This document shows positions 1 to 11,197 of a DNA stretch of 64,000 nucleotides, piece after piece. The DNA comes from Corylus avellana. Its lineage: Eukaryota; Streptophyta; Magnoliopsida; Fagales; Betulaceae. The stretch lies in the NCBI RefSeq assembly GCF_901000735.1, contig NC_081541.1, positions 37,969,142-38,033,141 of the forward strand. The letters run 5' to 3'. Within the stretch, counting starts at the first letter, position 1, and each line of letters opens with the position of its first letter. Below the pieces are notes generated by a model that saw nothing but the letters and a program-made list of their open reading frames with translations, was not told where the DNA came from and ran no database searches. The position numbers and the translations under genes are program-made.

Positions 1-38
1 NNNNNNNNNNNNNNNNNNNNNNNNNNNNNNNNNNNNNN
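1..38. other. Assembly gap (N run)
   Basis: Unsequenced bases at the left edge of the window. The gypsy remnant that follows is therefore cut by the gap. Confidence 0.99.
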
Positions 39-960
39 AGATAATGTAAACATTATCTCTTCCCTTGTGCTGCGAATCCAAGTCAAACTGCCAAGTTCTT
101 TCTAAGATTAAGTGGCAAGTGTCCATCTTCACCGCATTACACAAAATTGAATCCGTCTAATGTTTACCAATCGAAAATGTGAAATGACATCTCTCGAATA
201 TTAGTGTCTTCGTTCCCTGCTTGACCCATTTGATCTTGTATGGTGTTAGGTGCTTCTCGGTTTTTAAACCCAACTTCGAAACCATCTCCATAGACACTAC
301 ATTCTCCTCACTTCTACCGTCAACGCGCGATCAAGTCATGTATCCTTCGATTGATCGTGCAACGAGTGTGAAATATCTCATGTCTTTGAGATAGACCCTC
401 TTGCCTCGGGGTCAAGAGTAAGCATTGAATTACTAAGGATCGGGAAAGTGGGATTCACTCGTCAGCGTTAGCCAACTCTTCCTCATAATCAAGCGTATCA
501 TCCTCAGTTGCTCCAACCTCTCAATTCTCAACTCCTTTTTATGGCTCAGTTTCGATCAAGTTCACCATCTACCTTCGAGGACATTGATGTGAACTATGTC
601 CTTGTTAGTTGCACTTGAAACACTTCTCTGGATCGGACCATGCATACATATTGTTGGCTGGTTCTCTTGGTATGTTTGAGCTATTGCTGGCTCCTCTTCC
701 CATGGAAATCACTAGTTGACTTGGTGTGACTGTCAGGACTAGAGGTTGTTTCCCCGACCCTGCATCGGTCTCATCGCATTGCTTCCAGGTTGGTGCTTTA
801 GGCCTCTCTAGTTGCTTCTTGACTCAGGTTGCTTAGCTAATTGCCTTGGTTAAAGTAAATACAGGATGCATAGAAACCTTGTCTCGGATCGCCACATGTA
901 ATCCACTAATAAACCTTGCTACTTGTTGAGCCTTGTTGGGACTTTCAAGCGACGGTGTCG
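39..960 (-). mobile_element. Decayed Ty3/gypsy gag-protease fragment
   Basis: Read on the minus strand, two retrotransposon hallmarks appear in order. Near 590-640 is a CCHC zinc knuckle (C-F-K-C, then Q-G-H, then H-Q-C) with a stop codon inside it. Further downstream, near 180-300, is a stretch beginning VVSMEMVSKLGLK and continuing to PYKIKWVKQG, which resembles the segment just after the aspartic protease active site of plant gypsy polyproteins. Several frames are needed to read the fragment, so it is non-functional. No LTR is visible and the left side runs into the N gap. The lineage cannot be assigned with confidence. Confidence 0.6.
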
Positions 961-1198
961 GAAGACAACCTTGTAACTAATTATTTGTTATTTTCTTTTA
1001 ATTTTTTTTAATCAAATTTTACGTTTCCGTTAATATCTGTTTCTTAAATTACTTTTCATCTTCAATATTCAGCTTCTACTTACTTCTTATTGTCACATGC
1101 TGTCATAACAATCATAGTGTTGCATGGCATCATATATCAACTTAAATCTTAAATTTTTTAACTCATAATTTAAAATATTGTAATTTTTTTAAGAACTA

Positions 1199-1647
1199 GG
1201 GTTAAATACCAAATACCCCCTGGGGTTCGGTAACTTTATTTTTACCCCCCTAAGGTTTCATTTTTATCATAGGATCCTCCTGGGGTTTTGATAAAGGACC
1301 AAGTTAGTCCATCCGTTAGTTGATCGTTAGGATTGACACGTGAACCAATCAGATGTTGACACGTGAACCAATCAGATGTTGACACGTGGCACCTATTTAA
1401 TTTTTTGAAAAAAATTAAAAAAAAAAAGAAAAGAAAAGAAAAAAAATTGGGGGTGGCTCCCTTGGCCATTAAATAGGTGCCACGTGTCAACATCTGATTG
1501 GTCCACGTGTCAGTCCTAAAGGTCAACTAATGAATAAACTAACTTGGTCCTTTATCAAAACCTCAGGGGGTCCTGTGATAAAAATGAAACCCCAGGGGGG
1601 TAAAAATAAAGTTACCAAACCCCAGGGGGGTATTTGGTATTTAACCC
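1199..1647. mobile_element. Mutator-type foldback MITE with 9-bp TSD
   Basis: The element starts GGGTTAAATACC and ends GGTATTTAACCC. It is flanked by a perfect 9-bp direct repeat, TAAGAACTA, at 1190-1198 and 1648-1656. The two arms pair over roughly 200 bp each, so almost the whole 449-bp element is one large inverted repeat around an A-rich centre. A 9-bp duplication is the hallmark of Mutator-like transposons. No transposase is encoded; the 94-codon minus-strand frame across the arms (1242-1526) is a by-product of the palindrome. Confidence 0.8.
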
Positions 1648-1656
1648 TAAGAACTA

Positions 1657-2380
1657 TTGATCGTGATATGATCTAATGATTGATTAAACTCTTAGAATTT
1701 TGTATTATTTGTATGCACTAGTCCAATCGATTGTGATATAATTTATTAATCGATCAAATGCTATGGATTTTGTATTATTTATCCTTATGCATTAGTTTGA
1801 TCAATCTTTAGCATCCTCCTATTACAGAAAAGTTAAGCCTCACGCCCATATCTCAAAGAAACTGTGATCTTATCTAGGATCGATCGAACTTGACACGATT
1901 AAAAGTTCGATTGAATGTCTGATATTTGATCCTAGTGCATTAGTCGGATTGATCAAGATGATCAAATGATCGATTGAACTCTTTAGATTTTGTATTTTTC
2001 TTATGCATTACTTCGATCGATCGTGATATGATATTGATCGAATTCTATGGATTTTGTGTTATCTATCTTTGTGCATTAGTCCGATCAATCATGATAAGAT
2101 CAATATGATCAATCGTAGTGCATTAGTGCGATCGATTGTTATACAATCAATCAAACTCTATGAATTTTGTATTTTCTATCATTGTGCATTAGTCCGATCA
2201 ATCTTTGGCTTCCTTCCACTAGGGAAAAAGGTTATACCCCATGTCCATGTGTCAAAGAAATAGTGATCTTATCTAGGATCAATCGAACTCTATAGTTTTG
2301 GGACAAACAAGATCAAATTGCAAAGTATCCAACTCTTTGGTTGATAAAAATATCATCCAAATCCATATATGAAACTTAAA
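1657..2380. repeat. Degenerate GATCGAT-rich repeat array
   Basis: A loosely repeated module of roughly 80 bp built from phrases such as GATCGATCGTGATATGAT, GGATTTTGTATTATCTAT and TGCATTAGTCCGATCAATC. A second phrase, AAAGAAATAGTGATCTTATC, occurs at about 1855 and 2257. Copies differ too much for unit borders to be fixed by eye. The right-hand end recurs near 63480-63690. No coding content is visible. Confidence 0.5.
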
Positions 2381-2382
2381 TA

Positions 2383-2385
<3 letters not shown>

Positions 2386-2446
<61 letters not shown>
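2386..2446. repeat. (TA)n microsatellite
   Basis: An almost uninterrupted run of about 30 TA dinucleotides. Confidence 0.95.
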
Positions 2447-2449
<3 letters not shown>

Positions 2450-2487
2450 TTTAGTTTGTATGTCAAAATGTGGAAATCTAATTCTGT

Positions 2488-2709
2488 TTGCTCAATTCTA
2501 GTTTACCACCTAACGTGGTTAAATTAGAACATTTTTTTGTTGAAAGTGATAATAATTTTATTTTAGATAAATTGAATATTCCCAAACTTTCTAACAAAGA
2601 TGTTTATACTACTTTTGGTCTAAATCGTCTTTTAGATCACGAATATTCTGTTAAGTGTGAACAAACTTTTGCTATAACAGGTAATAATCAAACTTTTACC
2701 TTGTTTTGA
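2488..2709 (+). other. Unassigned open frame without ATG
   Basis: A 73-codon frame in an otherwise AT-rich repeat, with no ATG at its beginning. It is hydrophilic, and the residue mix (for example LLDHEYSVKCEQTFAI) looks more protein-like than a random AT-rich frame. It is flanked on both sides by TA runs and is missing from the paralogous block at 63480-64000. It may be a fragment of a mobile-element or integrated-virus polyprotein. I do not recognise the family and assign no function. Confidence 0.25.
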
Positions 2710-3061
2710 TATATATATATATATATTAAAAAATAGAAGTAGAAAATAGAAAAATTTAATAATAATTTAAAAATAATTAATTTTTTAATATAAGGTTTTT
2801 TTTTTTTTAATTTTTTTTTTAAAAAAATTTAATAGGCTAATAGCCTAATATGTGGTTTTAGTAAGCTTAAAAATAAAAAAAATTAAAATTAAAGAGTACT
2901 ATGAGTGTCGACATCTAACTATCAACACATATAGTCTGATTATCAGCGTTGAGGTTAATACATAAACGATGTCGTCTTTGTCCGAAAAATAATGCAGGAT
3001 CTAGTGGTGAGGTTTTTGAAATTTTTTGCACAAAACTTTTTTAATGTACCACCCCCTTTTA

Positions 3062-3545
3062 TTAAAGTATATTTTCATTGTTTCTAAGTAATTTTCTAAT
3101 TTTTAATATGTTTGATAGAAAATATAAATTTGGATATGAAACATTTAAGAAAAAGGGGAAAAAAAACAAATTCAATGACGTACAAAAAGGAACTTTTGAT
3201 AAATTTGTAGCTAAAAACAAACAAAATATTACATCAAATCGAGCTAAAGAATAAATAATTGAACAATCAATCTTTGAAATAGAATTAGAAGACAATATTG
3301 AAATAATAAAATAAAATGATATTGTTAATTAGATTTATAAAATCCTTGTTAGCATCTATAAAATGGATCAGTGAAATTAACTATTAAGAATAATGTACTA
3401 ACAAAACAAGTATATTTAAATTTGATTAATCAATTGTCATCTAAAAAAACAAGAAAAATGGTTTTTAATAAAAAAAATTTATTATTTATAATTTTAAAAT
3501 AAAAAATGTTATATTTATAAATTGCATTTTCTAGGGGAGTAGTGA
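3062..3545 (+). mobile_element. hAT (ZMYM1-like) transposase 5' remnant
   Basis: A 48-residue frame, 3108-3254, begins MFDRKYKFG and continues K-rich, then VQKGTFDKFVAKNKQN. This resembles the start of plant hAT transposases annotated as zinc finger MYM-type 1-like, where a basic stretch precedes a Q-K/R-G-xx-DKF motif. An early stop ends it. The same sequence, inverted, lies at 57640-58055. No terminal repeat is visible. The family call is from memory of the motif, not from a search. Confidence 0.5.
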
Positions 3546-3635
3546 TGCAGTTGCCCACTGCACTTGCCCTGTTTGTAAAGGGGTATCATTTTGCTTCTTT
3601 ATTTTGAAAGCACTTTTCGTTTTCTTTTTCTTTTT

Positions 3636-3644
3636 TATAAAAAG
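3636..3644 (+). promoter_or_regulatory. Possible TATA box of gene A
   Basis: TATAAAAAG lies 106 bp upstream of the gene A start codon. The flank from about 3536 to the ATG is recognisably conserved at genes B (48480-48691) and C (62337-62520), but this exact box is not, so its use is uncertain. Confidence 0.3.
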
Positions 3645-3749
3645 CAAAAAAATAAAAAATTACTTTGAAAACCGAAGATACACAATATGGTTTGTATTTC
3701 GCTTCCAAGTCTCACCTAACATGTTTCGTAGTAATTTGACAGATTAAGA

Positions 3750-6700
3750 ATGGCAACAAATAGTCTCTCGAGCACAATTGTCCTTGAACTTCTTAGAAAT
3801 GACAATTATGCCAATTGGTGTGCTTGGATGAAAAATTATTTGTTGGCTCAAGATCTTTGGGACATTGTCCAATCAACCACGGAACCTCCTAAACTAGAAG
3901 ATGCTGTAGTTGGATTTAAGGCATGGAGAAAGAATAATGCTGCAGCTTTACATTCAATTCTAATTTCGTGTGAGGTGGACATACTACCGGGGATTAGGAA
4001 AATCACTTCCGCCAAAAATGTCTGGGATGAATTGGCTAGAATGTATGGACCAGGTGATGCTCTCTCTCTCTCTCTCAACGTTAGGCTTATTGTTGTAAGA
4101 TAATTTGGTGGTGGACAAAGTATTCTTTTTTTTAATGGAATAGCCATTTTGGGTACTAAACATACTCTAAAGATGGATGACTTAACAAATGAGATCAAAC
4201 CCAAATACAGTTAACCTTATCAATATAACTTCAAGCTAGATTTTTGCCAAATAATAATAATAATAATAATAATAATAACTTCAAGTTAGATTCGTAATTT
4301 ATTTATTTATTTGGTAGGTAAGTCAGATTCGTATCTTATATTACAACAAATTGCTGTTTCCACGTACGTTCATGGAATATTTTTATGTAAATACTTTATG
4401 GGACCTCAAATGGTCCATGCCGGACCCAATAACTTGTATATTATACATAATAGAAACACAGAAGGGCAGTGCCAAAGTAGAATAGTACGAATTCGATTTC
4501 GGCGGTCACAGTGCAGGTCGTGCTCACTGTGCGGCAATACTTTTCTATTCCACTTGAAACACAAAAGGCCGAATATGTGCCCTTTTATAATTAAAGCCTT
4601 ATAGTCTGCAAAACTTTCTACTACAATACAAATTAATTGGATAAAGACTCCTTCCAGGTACTAATTACTTAATGAGAATACTAAAGCTTGACAAAACAGG
4701 GAAATTGAAAAAATAAAAATTCATGGAGTGTTGGTATCAGAAACCCGGACTCACTCATTTTACTCTACATGCATGGCTTGGCAGGGGCAGGCAGAATAAA
4801 CAACGACCTCCTTGATCAGTTCGAGCCCTTACGTACGGCTATCAATAATGGTAACTGGGATGCTGCAAACGATTTTCTTAGTCACAATGAAGATGCAAAG
4901 AGTGCAACAATTACAGACCGTGGATCTACTGTTCTTCACGTGGCTGTCTTCGCGGGAAATAGGGAAATTGTGGAGAATTTAGTGGAGTTATTGTCGGAGG
5001 AGGAATTAGAAATCAAAGACGATGAAGGTTTCACAGCTCTAGCCAGGGCTGCCGTTCAACAAAATAATACTGGGATGTTAGATTGCATGCTTAGAAAGAA
5101 CAATAACTTACTTGACATCCGAGACAATTCCAATCGTATACCGCTTATAGCAGCTCTAGAGTATGGAAATATAGAATTGGCACGCTATCTCTATCCTGCC
5201 CCTCTGAATTATAATCAAAGATTAAGCGACATCGATGCTTCCACGGTTCTTACCCAGTTCATACTTCTCAATGATTTTGGTAAGGATCCTAATTATTCAT
5301 TCTTGTTTTGTTCGATGCTTTGAAATTGTATTGAATAATTTTCCTATCGTTAATTAATTATGTCTCTACCGTACAACACCATAGATCTTGCTCTGCGCTT
5401 CCTCCAGCATTGCCCACGTGCTGCTGTTGTTCCAAACAAGTATGATAGTTCCCCTTTGGCCGCATTGGCTTCAAAGTCTTCTGCATTCCCGAGTGGGACC
5501 CAGCTCAACTGTGTGGAAAAATGGATCTACGACGGTGAGTATAAATATTTATATATGTTTCTTTTTTACTTGTCGTTTTTTTTTTTTTTTTTCAAAATTA
5601 AACGCTTGCATGTTTACAGAGTCCAAATTTGTCTTTTAGTATATAAAGTTTAAAGTTACATATCTTTAAGAATTGTGTTTCCTTTTTAATTGCTTGAAAA
5701 GAAAAGACGGAGGGATAACATCGTTTTGTTAAATAAAAAATTTATGAGTTTATGAATATGAGAGAAGTGACCATCTTCTGTTTTTTCCTATCCATTAACT
5801 TTTAGAGTTTCATATGATTTTTTTTGTTTTTTTTGCTGTGATCTAACTCCTCTTTTAAAAATTTGCAACATTGATTTTAAAAATGTGGCATATATTGTCT
5901 TGCTACTTGCTTGCTTAATGTAGTCATCTTAAGCTCCGTTTGTTTTAAGGTAAAATATTTTAAGGAAAATAAACTTTCAGGGAATGCTTTCAACTCTAAA
6001 CACCTTTTGGTGTTTGACGCGTACGAAAAATTACAAATATTTTTTTTATAGAGAAATGTTAGGGATTCCAAATCTTTTACCAATAAATGTATAACAAAAT
6101 AAAGTAGAGCTTATTCATTGGAGATGATAAAAAAAATTATTTAAACGAAATGCTACGAGTACCAATAAATAAGCTAATATATGATTTTGATACATATTTC
6201 TTAGCAAAAAATTTGGTACCCATAGTATTTCTCTTTTTTATATTTTCATTGATCATATTAACACATCAAAATCAATTTTTACTAACAACATAAAAATATT
6301 AATATAAAATAATTTCTAAAAAAATAAATCTAAAAATTTCAAATGAACGTAGCAACCTTAAGATGACAAGGGCACACTCAAAATGACACCCCTACGGTTG
6401 GTAAGGCATCGGACATTCACGGCCTAATTAACCCAATTGTTGGTCCAATGGACCAACCACTACAAAAATTTTAGGGTTTTGTGATTTGCCTATTAATGAC
6501 ATTTTTGGGTAGAAAAAAAAAAAAAAAAGTCACGCGTCACCAATTGGTGACGTGTGAATAGCACATCACTACCCTTTAAAAAATTATAAAAAAATAATTT
6601 TTACAAAAAAATATTTATAATAACAAATATATAATTTTTATAATAAACTTATATTTATTATTATAAATATTTAAATGTTTTCAAATAAATTTTAAATTAA

Positions 6701-9700
6701 AAAAAAAATAGAGAGGCAAAGCAGTTTGCAGCAATTTCTTAGAATTCCCGTTCGAACGGGAAGAGTGTCTCTCCGAACAAACAATACATGCTTCACTAAA
6801 CTCAACCCCACATACACGGCCAAACTAGTAAACAACACCTCAACCAATCAACCTCTTGAAAACTCAGGATTTATACCAAAAATTCAACTCCAACAACACC
6901 CCAAACCGAAACAACAAGAGATGGAGAACCCATAATTAAACTCTGTTACAGCCATTAATCAACCTAGAAACAACTCATAACCTCAGCCATTAATCAACCT
7001 AGAAACAACTCATAACCTCAACCCGTTAGTTAACCAAAAATCCTCAAGAGTACCCAAAAACACAAACCCATTCCAAGATCAAGAATCAAAATCAAATAAT
7101 AATTCGAAACTTACCCATTTATTGTTAGAAAAATCGTCCCTCTTCCGCTGTCAATGCTCTCCCACTTTCTTTCTCAATCCCGTCTTCTCTGTTCTCTCTC
7201 TCAGTCTCTTCGTCTCAATCTCCCTCTTGATTCTATCTCTCACGCCCATCCTCCCTCTCCGTTCTGCTTTTCTCCACTTCGTTCTCCCTCACTCCTGCTT
7301 CTTCTCTCCTTCTCTAACCCATTCTCAATTCCACCGTCTCCCTCTCTCTCTGTAACTTTCTCTCCCTTTGCCTCTCTCTTGTTCTCCGTGAGCTCTATCG
7401 CCCAGCCCTCCCTTTCTCCCTTGAACTCTCTTCTCACGATTTCACTTTCTCTGTTTTGCCGTTGAAGACCAGGAGAAAGAGTGAATTAATAGGAAAAGAA
7501 AAAGAAAGAGAAAGAAGAAAGAAGGGAGCAAGAAAAAAGGGAAAAATTTCAAATTTCAAATTAATGTCGTATAAACAAACACGCCATTAATTAGAGGGGG
7601 TCACCATTTTGTGACGTTTTCAAAAATGCCCTACTGTTCACACCTCACCAATATTAGGTTTTTTTTCGTGACCTTATTCTGGGTGATGCCATGGGGTAAG
7701 ATGCTCACTCCCACACGAACGGTTTCCCAATTTTACACCTTGAGGGCAAGGTTGATTTCAAGGGTTCAAGAGTGCCAAGACATGATCCTAGAAACCACTC
7801 ACCACTAGCATGGACATGCAAAGGCAAGATCACAGCAATCAAGGACATCGGAAAACAGGATCACCGTCGTCGCCAACCATAAGCAAGATTGTAGCTAACA
7901 TCCCTAAAATATATATAGTAACCAACCATGGGGAGGGCATGCCAATCCAACAAAATCAATTTCAAGTTTTGTTTATCAATTTCAGTTTTAGTTGTTCTAC
8001 CAATTTCCTCTTTGATTTTATATGTTTTCCTGTTGATTATTAATTCTGTGGAACAAACAAAATTTATATGATGGATATTAACTTAGTCAATGAAATTTAT
8101 ATTTTGTTGGGTACATTGCACATTTGTATGTTTTCTTTGTGGTTTAAAGTATAACAAAGAGATATAGTATTCATTGGACTTTTTTGTTGAAAGGTATATC
8201 CGTTCCATCAGCACAGTTCACCAATGAAATTCAGATAGACATCCAAAGCCCAAGTGAACACCAAAGTGATCAACTAAGCATTATCGAATTAGGTATGTCA
8301 TCGCCTAAACTCCCTCTCTTAAGGATTTATATGCACCACTGAAAATATTTGGGTGCCTTGTCTACGTGTACATGATGCATGAGCACACCTTATAATACAC
8401 GAGTATATATATCACGTTCAATTAGACAAACTTTCCAATAGCATACCTGATCATTAACAAATCAATTTGTGGTAATAATTTTCTAACTTATTTATTTTCA
8501 CTTTGCAGCATTGCTAGGCCTATATCGTCAGATAGCTTTGAGAAACCGTCAGCTCTATGGCATCAGTTCACGTCGATTTAATTTCATATCTTTGTGAGAA
8601 ACATTATTAAACTTTATTATATATCTTTCTTCAATTGGTATTTTTTTTTTTTTTTTTCCTTATCATCAATCTATTATTCTTCTTTTGATCTAGTTGAGTG
8701 AATGATGCAATGATTATTGACTTAGGAATCAAGACAAATTTACTTGAACTAAAGAAGCTCCATCAGCAAGCCCTTGATCAACTTCTACCTAAAATGTGGA
8801 GTCAAGTAAAGCAAATGAATGGTGATTATGTTAATGGAGTCATCTTACAAGCCATCAAGGGAGGGAATTTTGAGTTTATTGATGAGATACTTAAAGTAGA
8901 TCACCATCTTCTATATACCACTGATACAATGGGAAGAAACATATTGTTTTACGCGGTCCTATATCGTCAAGATAAGATTTTTCGCTGTATCTTGCAAAAA
9001 ATAAGGAAACTTGATGCGAGAAATTTAATTATAAATGCTTGGGATAAATCAAGTAGCACTATCTTGCACATGGCAGCGATGTTAGAATCACCCACTAAAA
9101 GTGATTGCCTTAACCGCGAAGTTTTGAAGATACAGAGCGAATTTAGATGGTTTAAGGTAATATCTCTCAGTCTTATTTTTCTAATGTGCTTACACTTATA
9201 GGTTTTTGATCATTGTTTCAAGGTATTTTAAATCAAATGAAATTTTACTAGCCTATAAAATAAGGAAATTTTTCTCTTTTCAAATGTCTCTCTTTTCATG
9301 GATCAAACCTATAAGACATCCCCTTTTCAAGAAGTTTCATTAGACGACAAGGATCGATTGGTAACAACCACCCTTCTAATAGATGATGATGTCTTTGTTA
9401 ATTAGTTCTCTTTTTGAAGACTTAACTTTGACAAAGATCATGAAGAGTTGGGTGGGTACCTTGTTACAAATTAAAAGGCCTTGAATTAACTTGATGAAGT
9501 TGAACTACCTCATTGAATTAGAAAGTGAAAACTCATTATTCCATATATATTGATCATAAAAGTAGAATGAAGTTGAGTGTTGATACCATAAACTAAATTG
9601 TTACTTTCTTTTTGCGTATTTATAAACAAGGATTTCAATCATATATGATTTCAACAATTATGTTATGGTTCATAGTTGTAAAAATCCAAAATCCATTTCT

Positions 9701-10456
9701 TTAAGGTCATTTTGCTACCTGAAAATAAGAGATTTAATGGATAGCAAGAGATGCCACAAAAGGAAGCATGGATTCATTTATTTATATATTGCTTCAATTT
9801 CTAATTTCTATGGTTTTGTTCAATAAATATAGGACGTGGAGAGCATTTGCCTTCCTTGGATTAAGGAAATTCGAAATGATACAAAGATGACAGCCAAAGA
9901 ACTTTTTACCCATAACCACAAGGACATAATGAAGGAAGGAGAGACATGGATGAAGAGCACTGCAACTTCTTCTACAGTGATAGGAGCTCTCATTATTACC
10001 ATTATGTTCACTGCAGCAATCACTATTCCAGGAGGTAACAATCAAAATACTGGGTTCCCAATGTTTTCACATAAAAAGTCATTTATGGTTTTTATCATAT
10101 CTGATGCATTATCACTCTTTTGTTCCTCAATGTCAGTATTGGTCTTTCTTGAAATTCTTACATTGCGGTATACTGAAGAAGATTTTTTAAATTATGTTTC
10201 TTCAAAGATGTTAATAGGATATTACACTCTTTTCATCTCTATGGCAACTATGATAATTGCCTTTTGTGCTGCTCTTTTCATTATGCTACCCCGAACTTCA
10301 TGGATGGTCATTCCTGTCATTTATCTTGCTACTATTCCTGTCTACCAATTCGCTTTTATGTTGTTCAGCCTTGTAAGAGTTCTAATAATGTCCATTCGGG
10401 ATGAATTTTTTATGGTACGTGTTAGTGATGTATTAACGAATTTTGGTCGTTTGTAA
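3750..10456 (+). CDS. Gene A: gag-like N-terminus + ankyrin repeats + PGG membrane protein
   Basis: Six exons join in frame: 3750-4053, 4785-5279, 5385-5534, 8194-8292, 8699-9156 and 9833-10456 (2,130 nt, 709 residues). All introns use GT/AG, and gene B uses the same positions. Exon 1 (residues 1-101) resembles the UBN2/DUF4219 gag-like domain of copia elements (NDNYANWCAWMKNYLL, then DLWDIV). Exons 2-3 carry ankyrin repeats (TVLHVAVFAGNREIVENLV near residue 150). Exon 5 carries a second ankyrin block (STILHMAAML). The last exon holds the PGG domain (GETWMKSTATSS, then AITIPGGNN) with about four membrane helices. By family resemblance to ACD6/ITN1 it is a membrane-anchored signalling protein in stress or defence; this is inferred. 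A start at 3750 fits conservation with gene B. AATAAA signals lie at 10538 and 10543. Intron 3 is enlarged by a CACTA-like insertion. Exon boundaries are read by eye. Confidence 0.85.
4251..4277. repeat. (AAT)n microsatellite in intron 1
   Basis: About nine ATA/AAT trinucleotides in intron 1 of gene A. Confidence 0.9.
6458..7670. mobile_element. CACTA-like non-autonomous element in intron 3 of gene A
   Basis: The left edge reads CACTACAAAAATTTTAGG, a typical CACTA terminus. The right edge, reverse-complemented, reads CACGAAAAAAAACC and is degenerate. Both ends carry related subterminal phrases: GGTGACGTGTGAATAG on the left and GGTGAGGTGTGAACAG on the right strand. The interior has an AT-rich half and a CT-rich tract at 7170-7450. 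Flanking triplets are AAC and ACC, so a target duplication is not clean. Gene B lacks this insertion. No transposase is visible. Confidence 0.5.
7671..7990 (+). repeat. Unclassified repeat-like stretch in intron 3
   Basis: A GC-richer stretch with short open frames. In one frame, EGKVDFKGSRVPRHDP resembles debris of a retroelement polyprotein, but I cannot name it. It has no counterpart in intron 3 of gene B. Confidence 0.25.
8509..8596 (+). other. Possible relict or cassette exon in gene A
   Basis: A good acceptor (CTTTGCAG) precedes a frame starting LLGLYRQIALRNRQLYG that stays open until a stop at about 8597. Joined to exon 4 it keeps phase, but no obvious donor restores the phase needed for the next exon without using an internal CGT codon as the donor. 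Only the tail (TTTCATATCTTTGTGA) is recognisable in gene B. Skipping it gives an intact protein, so I left it out of the gene model. Confidence 0.3.
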
Positions 10457-10537
10457 TGAAGAATTGGTGATCATTCAGCTTGTGATATATTAAGCATATT
10501 GGTCTGATTCTCTCGTGGGTTGGACATTTTATGATGA

Positions 10538-10548
10538 AATAAAATAAA
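10538..10548 (+). terminator. Polyadenylation signals of gene A
   Basis: Two overlapping AATAAA hexamers about 80 bp after the stop codon. The same ATTTTATGATGAAATAAAATAA context recurs at the PGG fragment (about 30310-30330), and a similar one follows gene B near 55470. Confidence 0.5.
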
Positions 10549-10896
10549 TTGATTAGTCATATATCCTTCGTAGATTTTCTCTTTCGTTATATTGCCAACC
10601 CTTGGAAAGACTTCTACCTGCAACAATTAACATAGATGACAATTAACAATAAACAAATTTTGAAGAAAAAAGAAGAAATTGGTATATCTAAATTTTAGCA
10701 TGTTTAATCTGTTTTTTTTTTTTTTTTTTAGGGCATATTAAAAGAAATTCTAAGGTCACATTATTTAAAAGCCTTTAACATAACTCTAATGGCAAAATTA
10801 ACGTTGAGTAAATCACCTGGTTGTAATTAAATGGACGAATTTTGTTGTTTATGTCGTGCTTTGTTTGTTCAATGTTTTTTCAATGTTCCCAAGTAA

Positions 10897-10986
10897 TAGC
10901 TCAATCAGCTGGGGACTACACCCCATAAAGCCGATGTTACTAGTTTGAATCACCCCTTCTCCCTCTGGTGTGGACATGTCAAAAAT
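10897..10986 (+). mobile_element. tRNA-derived SINE
   Basis: TAGCTCAATCAGCTGGGG resembles a polymerase III A box, and AGTTTGAATCACCCC some 45 bp later resembles a B box. A C/T-rich 3' part and an A/T-rich tail follow. The paralogous 3' flank at about 30850-30900 lacks this block, which supports an insertion after the duplication. Target duplications are not clear. Confidence 0.6.
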
Positions 10987-11097
10987 TTTTTTAAAAAAAA
11001 ATTAGTAACTTTTCACTTCATTTTCTGTCTTCTCCTCTTTTTTAAAATAAATTTTCCAGAAGTCTTCTAATTGGTTACAATCCCACCATCTCAACTC

Positions 11098-11197
11098 NNN
11101 NNNNNNNNNNNNNNNNNNNNNNNNNNNNNNNNNNNNNNNNNNNNNNNNNNNNNNNNNNNNNNNNNNNNNNNNNNNNNNNNNNNNNNNNNNNNNNNNN
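11098..11197. other. Assembly gap, 100 N
   Basis: Separates the 3' flank of gene A from the leader of an LTR retrotransposon; the true junction is unknown. Confidence 0.99.

Larger units (their letters stand above)
2190..3030. repeat. Segmental duplication, left copy (matches 63480-64000)
   Basis: This block and 63480-64000 share the same order of phrases: the ATCAATCTTT and CACTAG(A/G)GGAAAAGGTTA start, TTGATAAAAATAT, CCATATATGAAACTTAAATAA, an AT-rich stretch with AATTTAAAAATAATTAATTTT, and AAAATAATGCAGGATCTAGTGG at the end. The left copy carries extra material near 2386-2710, including the TA run and a 222-bp open frame that the right copy lacks. Here the block lies about 700 bp upstream of gene A, so it is probably part of the duplicated gene unit. 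Confidence 0.75.

Noticed and set aside
1242..1526. 94-codon minus-strand frame as a gene
   Set aside because: Lies entirely within the inverted repeat of a MITE and consists of palindrome-derived sequence with a phenylalanine run.
7122..7465. CT-rich frames of 77-103 codons on both strands in intron 3 of gene A
   Set aside because: Low-complexity serine/leucine/proline text in every frame of a CT-rich tract inside a CACTA-like element.
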